A DNA stretch of 64,000 bases, taken from contig NZ_JAIVKX010000003.1 of the NCBI RefSeq assembly GCF_020524285.1, positions 186,001 through 250,000 on the forward strand. Reading direction: 5' to 3'. The position numbers and the translations under genes are program-made. Below the pieces are notes generated by a model. The model had not been told where the DNA came from, made no database searches, and saw only the letters and a program-made list of their open reading frames with translations. This DNA comes from Alloyangia pacifica. GTDB taxonomy: Bacteria > Pseudomonadota > Alphaproteobacteria > Rhodobacterales > Rhodobacteraceae. Shown in pieces: positions 16,336 through 23,682 of this stretch (the first letter of the stretch is position 1; every line of letters starts with the position of its first letter).

Positions 16336-18321
16336 ATGACCCAGAATTTCACCGGCGACCCCTCCGCCCGGAAGTACTTCGCCAAGGCCATCCGCCAGCA
16401 CGCGGCCGAAGTCGCCACCTCCCGCGACCACGCCGAGCACCGCTGCAACGGCGACGAGATGCTGGAAGGCGTGCCGATGAGCTTCACCAAGGGGCTCGAA
16501 CACGACCCCGGCACGCTGATGGTGCAGGACCCCAACCACTTCCACCTGTTCCGTCTCGCCATCGCGCACGGTGTCGTGGACTACTTCACCCTCAGCCTGC
16601 CGCCGCACGTGCTGAACGGCGGCGGCAAGCGCAAATGGGAGGCCCCCACCGCGGGCCATGTCTTCTCGCTGCAGGGCCCCGACCCGCAATCGGTGACCAT
16701 GCCGCCGCCGCCGCGGCTCGGCTCGCAGCAGCTCACCTACGAGATCGCCGAGGTCTACGAGCTGGCCCTGTTGCGCGACGTGCCCTTCGAGCTCTTCACC
16801 GACGGCGCGCTGCCCGCCGGCACGGCCCCCAATGATCCAGGGGTGCAACGGATCGACGATGCGGTGAAACGCCTGAACTCGCTCGGCTACGCCGCGGCGG
16901 GGTACCCCGGCGAGGCCGGCCCGCCGCTCGCGCCGGATGCGCCCAATCAGGCCACCCGCATCGCCGCTGGCGAGCCCGACGATCAAGGGCCGGAGGACAT
17001 CCCCGCCAGGCCCCGTATCCCCGTTCCGGCAAGCGGCAGCCCCGGGCAGGTCAGCCGCGGCACCGTCTTCCGCGGTTCGGCCCCCGGCGTCGGGACCGGC
17101 CCCTACCTGTCGCAGTTCCTGCTGATGGGCAACGCCGTGGTCGGCGGCCCGCAGCAGGCCACCGACGGCCACATCGCCTACGGCGCCCAGCGCATCGACC
17201 AGCGGGTGCCGCGGGCAGAGCCCGTGGACTTCATGATGGACGAGGCGAGCTACTTGAGCGTGCAGAACGGCGAAGACGTGCCGCATGCCGACAAGCAAGC
17301 CTTCAGCGGCGATCACCGTTTCATCACCACCCCGCGCGACATGGCGACCTACGTGCATTTCGACGCGCTCTACCAGGCCTATCTCAACGCCTGCCTGATA
17401 CTGCTCGGCCAGAAAACCCCCTTTGACAAGGGCTTCGATCACCTCTCGGGCATGGGGCCCTACGACAAGTCCGGCACCGGCGGCTTCGCGCTCTGGGGCG
17501 GGCCGCACGTGCTGACTCTGGTGACCGAGGTGGCGACACGGGCGCTCAAGGCGGTGCGCTTCCAGAAGTTCAACAACCACCGCCGCCTGCGTCCCGAGGC
17601 GCTGGCCGCCCGCATCCACAAGGCCGGGGTGATCGAACCCGCCGGCGGCCCCTTCACCAACATGCGCAACGCGCTCGATGCCGCGCCGGATGCGGCGACT
17701 CCGAGCCTGCTCGCGGCGATCGGTGCGCACAATCAGGGGCAGATCGGAACGGCAACGCACCTGCTGCCCATGGCCTTCAAGGAAGGCTCGCCCATGCACC
17801 CGGCCTACGGCGCGGGCCATGCCACCGTCGCCGGAGCCTGCATCACCATCCTCAAGGCCTTCTTCGACACCGATTGCGTGCTCGTGCGGGACGCGGATGG
17901 CGAGGTCGGCTTCCGAAGGGACCCGGACGAGGAGCTGCAGCCCGTGCGCTTCGTGATCGACGACACCGCGGCGGACAACGGTCACGGCCACAAGCACAAG
18001 GGCAAGAAGGGCGACTCGGCATGCGAGTACCCGATCGCCGACCGCCTCGAGGTCGTGGACTCGGACGACCGGCTCACCCTCGAGGGCGAACTCAACAAGC
18101 TGGCCGCGAACATCTCGATCGGGCGCAACATGGCCGGGGTGCACTACTTCACCGACTATTACGACAGCCTGCGCATGGGCGAGAAGATCGCGCTCGGCAT
18201 CCTCGAGGAACAGGCCCTGTGTTACACCAAGGACCTTTTCGAGATGACGGTGCGGGCCTTCGACGAAAGCGCCAAGCCGCATGTCATCACCTCGGGTGGC
18301 GTTCCGCCCTTCTTCAGCTGA
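16336..18321 (+). CDS. Vanadium-dependent haloperoxidase
   Basis: This protein of about 661 residues has the vanadate-binding set of the haloperoxidase/PAP2 fold. K411 and R419 lie in KFNNHRRLRP, H495 in HPAYGAGHATVAG, and R597 with H603 in SIGRNMAGVHYFTD (R-x5-H). Family members oxidise bromide or iodide with hydrogen peroxide to hypohalous acid. Length is typical of the bacterial and algal bromoperoxidase branch. There is no clear signal peptide at the chosen ATG (16336, AGGA site upstream); a start at 16276 adds 20 hydrophobic residues (SHLSIHFICRILP) that might act as a signal, so the location is open. No linked halogenation genes are seen. Confidence 0.9.
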   Translation: MTQNFTGDPSARKYFAKAIRQHAAEVATSRDHAEHRCNGDEMLEGVPMSFTKGLEHDPGTLMVQDPNHFHLFRLAIAHGVVDYFTLSLPPHVLNGGGKRKWEAPTAGHVFSLQGPDPQSVTMPPPPRLGSQQLTYEIAEVYELALLRDVPFELFTDGALPAGTAPNDPGVQRIDDAVKRLNSLGYAAAGYPGEAGPPLAPDAPNQATRIAAGEPDDQGPEDIPARPRIPVPASGSPGQVSRGTVFRGSAPGVGTGPYLSQFLLMGNAVVGGPQQATDGHIAYGAQRIDQRVPRAEPVDFMMDEASYLSVQNGEDVPHADKQAFSGDHRFITTPRDMATYVHFDALYQAYLNACLILLGQKTPFDKGFDHLSGMGPYDKSGTGGFALWGGPHVLTLVTEVATRALKAVRFQKFNNHRRLRPEALAARIHKAGVIEPAGGPFTNMRNALDAAPDAATPSLLAAIGAHNQGQIGTATHLLPMAFKEGSPMHPAYGAGHATVAGACITILKAFFDTDCVLVRDADGEVGFRRDPDEELQPVRFVIDDTAADNGHGHKHKGKKGDSACEYPIADRLEVVDSDDRLTLEGELNKLAANISIGRNMAGVHYFTDYYDSLRMGEKIALGILEEQALCYTKDLFEMTVRAFDESAKPHVITSGGVPPFFS

Positions 18322-18343
18322 CCGTGCACCGAGGACACGCAAG

Positions 18344-18368
18344 GGAAGGCGGCCAGGCGGCGCCTTCC
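18344..18368 (+). terminator. Hairpin after the haloperoxidase gene
   Basis: A stem GGAAGGCG / CGCCTTCC with a 9-base loop lies 22 bp after the stop codon. It lacks a T tract, so it may be a weak or Rho-assisted terminator. Confidence 0.5.
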
Positions 18369-18410
18369 TGCATAGAGCCTCGGGACCGGCAGGGTCCGGG
18401 GCGCGCCCAG

Positions 18411-18473
18411 GCAGACGTCAACTAGGCAGTCGTTAACCATGCAGACGTCAATCACGCAGGCGTTAACGTCTGC
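18411..18473 (+). promoter_or_regulatory. Four 15-bp iterated motifs upstream of the membrane protein gene
   Basis: The element GCAG-N-CGTYAA recurs at exactly 15-bp steps (18411, 18426, 18441, 18456). The last copy is part of a near-perfect 18-bp palindrome with centre CGTTAACG. The array ends about 68 bp before the ATG at 18541. It resembles an array of binding sites for a dimeric regulator on alternating faces of the helix. Confidence 0.65.
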
Positions 18474-18540
18474 TTAACACGCCCGTCCCTGTCCGGCCAA
18501 CGCCCCCGTGCCATGCCCTGCCTAGCCAAAGGAGATCACC

Positions 18541-19659
18541 ATGCCCTTCGGAGCCCTCCTCGAAGCCGCGCTCGGCGTGCTGGCGGTGATGATCCTCTTC
18601 ACCCTGCTCGCCGCGGCGGTCAACGAGGTCATCGCCGACAACCTGCGCAACCTGCGGGGACAGACTCTGGCCGAGGCAATCGGCAACCTGCTTGAAAGGC
18701 AGCAGAACGCCGCGCCGGACACCGCGCCCGCGGCGGGACAGGACAAGCCCGAGTTGGTCCGGCACTTCTTCGGCAAGGCCGAGGTGCAGGCGCTCATGCG
18801 GCCCGGACGGCGCTGGTTCAGCTGGTTCTACCGCGGCGACCACAAGTACCTGCCGGGCAAGGAGCGCCTGCCCTCGGCGATCGAGCCGCGCCGCGTCGCG
18901 CAGACGGTGCTCGAGATGTTCCTCGACCCGGATCGCCTCGAGGAGCTCGAGGCACAGGCGCAGACCGAGCGGGAGGACTATCGCAAGCTCCTGGAGACGA
19001 CCCTCGGCGCGCTGCCGCTCGACGCGCTGCAGAAGGAACTCGCGCTGCGCAAGGTCGGCTCGATCTCGGCGCTCGTCGACCTGCAGCTTTCCGGGCTGCG
19101 CACCTGCCTCGATCTCAAGCGGCAGGAGGTCGAGGCCGAATACGCCGAGGTCGTCGCCCGCGCGCAGGGCTGGTACCTGCGCAGCACCCGCAAGATGCTC
19201 TTCGCCATCGGCCTCGTGCTCGCCGTCGGCTCGAACATCGACATCCTCGGCTATGCCGAACGGCTGATGCTCGAGGAGAACCTGACCGAACGCGCAGAGA
19301 TCGCAAGGAACGTGGTCAGCGGTCTCGGCGAGGACGCAACGGGCGACGTCAGGCTGGCCGCGGAATACCAGAGCCTCATCGCCAATCTCGGCAGGCTGAA
19401 TGTCGAGGTGGGGTGGGTCTGCAACGTCGCCGAACCCGAAGGGGCCGGCCCGCTCGACCTCGTTCCCCTGTCACATATCCCCTGCAAGGCCGCGGCAGGC
19501 ACGATGGGCTATCACTGGCCGTCTCCGAGCCAGGTGATCGGCTGGCTGCTCATCGCCTTCGGCGTCACCCTCGGCGCGCAGTTCTGGTTCGACCTGTTCA
19601 AGAAACTCGTCGACCTGCGCACCGCCGGGCGCACGCTCTCGGCGGCTCCGGGCGCCTGA
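18541..19659 (+). CDS. Unrecognised membrane protein with three predicted helices
   Basis: I do not recognise the family of this 372-residue protein. An N-terminal helix (about residues 8-28, ALGVLAVMILFTLLAAAV) is followed by a large charged, largely helical cytoplasmic region with two EAQAQTERED-like stretches. A second helix lies near 219-236 (MLFAIGLVLAVGS), then an extramembrane loop with two cysteines (VCNVAE and IPCKAA, possibly a disulfide). A last helix lies near 331-350 (VIGWLLIAFGVTLGAQFW) followed by FDLFKKLVDLRTAGR. An AAAGGAG site precedes the ATG. A four-unit 15-bp array upstream suggests regulated expression. The neighbours give no functional clue. Confidence 0.75.
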   Translation: MPFGALLEAALGVLAVMILFTLLAAAVNEVIADNLRNLRGQTLAEAIGNLLERQQNAAPDTAPAAGQDKPELVRHFFGKAEVQALMRPGRRWFSWFYRGDHKYLPGKERLPSAIEPRRVAQTVLEMFLDPDRLEELEAQAQTEREDYRKLLETTLGALPLDALQKELALRKVGSISALVDLQLSGLRTCLDLKRQEVEAEYAEVVARAQGWYLRSTRKMLFAIGLVLAVGSNIDILGYAERLMLEENLTERAEIARNVVSGLGEDATGDVRLAAEYQSLIANLGRLNVEVGWVCNVAEPEGAGPLDLVPLSHIPCKAAAGTMGYHWPSPSQVIGWLLIAFGVTLGAQFWFDLFKKLVDLRTAGRTLSAAPGA

Positions 19660-19693
19660 GAGCCCCCTGCCTGAGAAACCTCTGCCTAAGGGC

Positions 19694-19813
19694 CCCCTGT
19701 CCCCGCGGGGACAGGGGTGGATGGGGTACCAATCGGCGAGAGCGCATCCCCGTCCCCGCGGGGACGCGAGTCAGCTTTGGGGTCTCTCCCCGTGCTGTCC
19801 CCGCGGGGACAGC
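19694..19813. repeat. Three copies of the palindrome GTCCCCGCGGGGAC
   Basis: Perfect palindromes lie at 19694-19717 (24 bp), 19751-19766 (16 bp) and 19794-19813 (20 bp), all sharing the 14-bp core. Their centres are 53 and 45 bp apart. They fill the 156-bp gap between two convergent genes and could act as transcript 3'-end hairpins from either side. None is followed by a T tract. Confidence 0.85.
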
Positions 19814-19815
19814 GC

Positions 19816-20529
19816 TTATTCCGGCGCGCCGTCGAGTTCGAAGACCATGGTGACCTGCGTGCTCACCACCGTCTCTCCCGCCGCCACGGGCACCGCCGAG
19901 GCGCGGGCCATTTCCATCATCGGCGCGGGGGCATGGCCGCCCCCTGCCTCGGCGATCGAGATCACCGGTCCGAGCGTGACCCCGGCGGCCTCGGCCAGCA
20001 CGCGGGCCTTGTCCATCGCGTCGGCGACGGCGGCGCGGCGCGCGTCTTCCATCACCGGCTTTGGCTCCTGCAGGCCGAAGCTCAGGCCGGACAGCTGGTT
20101 GGCGCCATCCTCGAGCACAGCGCCCAGCACGTCGCCGAGCCGATCCAGATCGCGCACCCGCACGCTCAGTTGGTTGCCCGCCTCGAAACCGGTGATCCCG
20201 CGCGCGGTGCCGTCATCGCCGTTCGACCAGACCGGCCGCAGCGAGATGTCCGAGCTCTGCCGGTCCGCCGCCGCGATGCCCAGTTCGTCGAGCCGCGCCA
20301 GCAGCGCCTCGGCCACGCGCGAGGCCTCGTCCATGGCGGCGCCCGCCTCGGCGTTCTCGGCGGTGATGCCGAGCGAGACGGTGGCCATGTCGGGCGCCGT
20401 GGCCACCTCGCCCTCGCCGGTCACGGTGATGCGCGGCAGCGGCGCCTCCTGCGCCTGCGCCAGCGCGGGGGCGGCCAGCGCGAGGCAGGTGGCGGCCATG
20501 AGAGCGGCGCGGCGGGGGATACTGGTCAT
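19816..20529 (-). CDS. SIMPL-domain (DUF541) exported protein
   Basis: This 237-residue protein has a signal peptide (MTSIPRRAALMAATCLALAAPALAQA, cleavage near ALA-QA) and a full SIMPL domain. It contains ITVTGEGEVATAPDMATV, the ending-strand block RVRDLDRLGDVLGAVLEDGANQLSGLSF, and DARRAAVADAMDKARVLAEAAGV. Family members are periplasmic or outer-membrane associated and some are linked to oxidative stress tolerance, with no defined biochemical activity. The ATG at 20529 has AAAGGA upstream and begins the signal peptide, which excludes longer starts. It is divergent from the 950-residue gene at 20695. Confidence 0.9.
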   Translation of the reverse strand: MTSIPRRAALMAATCLALAAPALAQAQEAPLPRITVTGEGEVATAPDMATVSLGITAENAEAGAAMDEASRVAEALLARLDELGIAAADRQSSDISLRPVWSNGDDGTARGITGFEAGNQLSVRVRDLDRLGDVLGAVLEDGANQLSGLSFGLQEPKPVMEDARRAAVADAMDKARVLAEAAGVTLGPVISIAEAGGGHAPAPMMEMARASAVPVAAGETVVSTQVTMVFELDGAPE

Positions 20530-20694
20530 GAGCACATCCTTTGGCTTGGTATTCCGCTCACAATGTCGGTAGGGAGCGGGCAAACGACAAGGCCCGGGCG
20601 GCCCCGGTTCTTCCGCTGAGCAAACTCCTGCTGTAGGCTGCGCGGAAGGAGCCGGAGACTCCCTTGGCTCCACGAGCAGTGCTAGAGACCGCGC

Positions 20695-23547
20695 ATGACA
20701 CCAGATTTCGCGCTTTCGCTTTCATCCGACGGGCTGACCCTGCTGCGCCGCGAGGCCGGCGGCTGGCTTGCCCTGGCCGATGGCGATCTTTCCGCCGACG
20801 GCTTCGACGCGATGCGCGAGCGCGCGCAGGCGCTTGGCCCCACGGGGACGCAGGTTGCGCTGTTCCTGCCCAACGACCAGGTGCGCTACGTCGAGCTGCC
20901 CGATCCCGGCACCGACGACGGCCGCCGCGCGGCGCTCGAGGCGGCGCTCGACGGGGCGACGCCCTACCCGGTCGCGGAGCTTGTGCTGGACTGGTCGCTG
21001 TCCGGCACCACGCTGCTCGGCGCCGCCGTGGCGCGGGAGTCGCTGGAGGAGGCCGAGGGCTTCCTGCGCGACCGCGGATTCTCGCCGGTCTATTTCGCCG
21101 CCATCCCGCCCTCTGGCACCTTCCGGGGCACCGCCTATTTCGGCCCCGCCGGAAGCTGGCAGGGGCCGGCGCCGGAGCGTCCGGGCAAGGTCGTGCTGCT
21201 GCCGCTCGACGAGGCGGAAGAGCCCGAGGTGCGCGCCGCCGTGGCGCGGGCCGACACGCAGTCCGTGTCCGACCCCGAGGAGCCGTCTGCCCCCGATGCA
21301 GAGGCCGCGCCGCGCGTCGAGTCGGACCCCGAGACGGCGCAGGCCGCTGTCCCAGTAGAGCCCCCCGTTGCCGAGGCAGCGCCCGCCGCTGTCGCAACAC
21401 CGGCCCCCGAGGCACCCGACGCCCAGACGCCCGCCGAAGCCGCGCGGGCGGCAAGCGACTCCGCACCGGCAGAGACGCCGGTCCGTGCCGAGGCTCGGCA
21501 GCGTCAGGCCAGCCTCGCCTTTGACACGCCGCCCCCAGCCCCGGCACCCGAGGCAGACGCGGCGCCGGAACCCGCGCATGCGCCCTTCCCCGAGGCCCCG
21601 CCGCCGGTGCCCGCCCCCGCCGCGTTGAGCGCCCCGACCGCGCAACCCGCCGCGCCGAGCTTCACCAGCGTCCGTGCCAGCCGCAGCCCGGCGCCTGCCG
21701 CCCCCGCCGCCGCACCACGCCTCAGCATGGGGCGCGAGACGCCTGCCGCCACGCGGCCCGCTCCGGCGCCGACACCCGACCCCGCAGCGCCGGCGCCTGC
21801 GGCGCCTGTCGACGCGCCTCTGCCGGGCCCGGCGGCCGTTTCCGAAGGGACACCCGGGGCCCAGTCCCCTTCCCAGTCACAAGCCCCTTCACAGGCACAG
21901 GCACAGGCACAGTCCGGCAAACGCCGCCCCTTCGGCTTCGGCAAGCGCCGCGAGAAGATCGAGCCCGCCGCGCCGATTGCCCCGCCGACACCGCCGCGCA
22001 CGCCGGAAGAGCCCGAAACCGGCTCCGGCACGACGCAGGGCATCAAGCAGGTCACCCCGCGCCCGCCGGTCTCGCATCCGCTGGATCCCTCGGGCAGCGC
22101 CCCGGTGTCCGGGCAGGCGCGCGTCGCCGCGCTGCGCCGGGAATCGGGCAATGCCGACAGCCGGGCGCGCCGGGCCGCTGCCTCGCTGACCCCCGAAGAG
22201 GAGCGCGAGCGCCTGACCGTCTTCGGTGCGCGCGGCGGGCAGAAGGTCGGCGGCAAGCCGCGCTTCCTCGGCCTGATCCTGACCGTGCTCCTGCTGCTCT
22301 TCCTGGCGGCGGTAGCGGCCTTTTCCTCGGTCTTCCTCGGCGAGGAGATCTCGCGGCTCTTCAGCCCTGCGGAGGAGGACACGGCGGCGCTGAGCGCCAC
22401 GGAGGAAATCACCGCGCCGATCCCGGCAGCCGCCGTTCTGCCCGAGGCGGAGGCGGACCCCGAGGAAGACGCCGACAGCGTGCTCGCCGCGCTGGAGCTG
22501 CCGCCCGCCGAGAGCGAAGGCTTCGAGGAGGTGCCCGCGCCGCAGGTCAGCGCGCGGAACCTGATGACCAGCGACGAGGCCGCCTCGACTTACGCGGTCA
22601 CCGGCATCTGGCAGCGTGCACCGACCCCGCCCGACCGCCCGCCGCAGACCAATGCCGAGGATGTCTACGTCGCCTCGATCGATCCCGAGGTGCAGCAGTT
22701 CGACGCCGTCGCCCTGCCCGATCTCGATGCCGGGCCACGCGATGACCTGAGCCTCGAGCCGGTGCGCCTGCCGCCCGGTCCCGGCGTGCGCTTCGACCTT
22801 GACGACCGTGGGCTGGTGAGCGCCTCGCCCGAGGGCACGGTGTCGCCCGACGGGGTACGCATCTTCAGCGGGCTGCCGCCGCAGACCCCGCCGTTGCGCG
22901 ACCCCGCCCCCGAGGCGGCGCCGGAGACGCCCGCCGACCCGGCCGCCGCCACCGAGGGCGAGAGCGCCGACGGCGCCGCGCCCGAGCAGACCGAGGAGAC
23001 CGCCGCCGATCCCGCGCTGGCGGATTTCCGTCCGCGCGGACGTCCGGGCGACCTGATCGAACAGACCGAACGCGCGGTGCTGGGCGGTGTGTCGCTGGCC
23101 GAGCTCGAGCAGATGCGCCCCGAGATGCGCCCGCTCACCGCACAGGAAGAGGCGGCGGCGCTGGACCTGCCGGTGACCGATCAGGCGATCGGCGCCTCGC
23201 TCACCCCGCTGCCGCGGCCGCGCAGCATGGAGGCGATCGTCGCGGAGGCGGCCAAGCAGGCCTCGAATGCGCCGGCCATCGCGCCCGGCCCGAGCATCCC
23301 GCAGAACGCCAACGTGGCGAAGAACGCCACCCTGAGCGATCAGATCGACCTGCGCGACGTCAGCCTGATCGGCATCTACGGCAAGGACTCGGACCGCCGC
23401 GCGCTGATCCGCCTGCCCTCGGGCAAGTACCAGAAGGTGCAGGTCGGCGACCGTATCGACGGCGGGCGCATTGCCGCCATCGACGATGACGAGCTGCGCT
23501 ACGTGAAGGGTGGCCGCAACGTCGTGCTGAAGATGCCGCGCAGCTGA
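20695..23547 (+). CDS. 950-residue bitopic protein with GspL/PilM-like N-terminus and GspC/PilP-like C-terminus
   Basis: The first 160 residues resemble the actin-like cytoplasmic domain of GspL/PilM: VALFLPNDQVRYVELP and RRAALEAALDGATPYPVAELVLDW. Residues of about 180-480 are a very Ala/Pro/Glu-rich linker. One transmembrane helix lies at about 524-546 (FLGLILTVLLLLFLAAVAAF). A second acidic Pro-rich stretch follows, and the last 70 residues (VSLIGIYGKDSDRRALIRLPSGKY and VQVGDRIDGGRIAAID) resemble the periplasmic domain of GspC/PilP. This layout would link cytoplasm and periplasm, but no other secretion or pilus genes are nearby. It is 135 bp upstream of glyS. Assignment is by pattern only. 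Confidence 0.72.
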   Translation: MTPDFALSLSSDGLTLLRREAGGWLALADGDLSADGFDAMRERAQALGPTGTQVALFLPNDQVRYVELPDPGTDDGRRAALEAALDGATPYPVAELVLDWSLSGTTLLGAAVARESLEEAEGFLRDRGFSPVYFAAIPPSGTFRGTAYFGPAGSWQGPAPERPGKVVLLPLDEAEEPEVRAAVARADTQSVSDPEEPSAPDAEAAPRVESDPETAQAAVPVEPPVAEAAPAAVATPAPEAPDAQTPAEAARAASDSAPAETPVRAEARQRQASLAFDTPPPAPAPEADAAPEPAHAPFPEAPPPVPAPAALSAPTAQPAAPSFTSVRASRSPAPAAPAAAPRLSMGRETPAATRPAPAPTPDPAAPAPAAPVDAPLPGPAAVSEGTPGAQSPSQSQAPSQAQAQAQSGKRRPFGFGKRREKIEPAAPIAPPTPPRTPEEPETGSGTTQGIKQVTPRPPVSHPLDPSGSAPVSGQARVAALRRESGNADSRARRAAASLTPEEERERLTVFGARGGQKVGGKPRFLGLILTVLLLLFLAAVAAFSSVFLGEEISRLFSPAEEDTAALSATEEITAPIPAAAVLPEAEADPEEDADSVLAALELPPAESEGFEEVPAPQVSARNLMTSDEAASTYAVTGIWQRAPTPPDRPPQTNAEDVYVASIDPEVQQFDAVALPDLDAGPRDDLSLEPVRLPPGPGVRFDLDDRGLVSASPEGTVSPDGVRIFSGLPPQTPPLRDPAPEAAPETPADPAAATEGESADGAAPEQTEETAADPALADFRPRGRPGDLIEQTERAVLGGVSLAELEQMRPEMRPLTAQEEAAALDLPVTDQAIGASLTPLPRPRSMEAIVAEAAKQASNAPAIAPGPSIPQNANVAKNATLSDQIDLRDVSLIGIYGKDSDRRALIRLPSGKYQKVQVGDRIDGGRIAAIDDDELRYVKGGRNVVLKMPRS

Positions 23548-23682
23548 TCCGCGGCCGGGCCACCCCGATCCACCCGCCACCACACCGACCCGACGCGCAT
23601 CTGCCAAAGCTTTCCCGCAAACGGCTGGACGCCAGCGCCTTACGGGTCTATCCCCGCATCCGAACTTTGCTTTGGTGAGACC

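Noticed and set aside
19694-19813. GC palindromes that could be read as a small CRISPR array
   Set aside because: The conserved core is only 14 bp, the three copies differ in flanks, the spacing is uneven (53 and 45 bp) and no cas genes are present.
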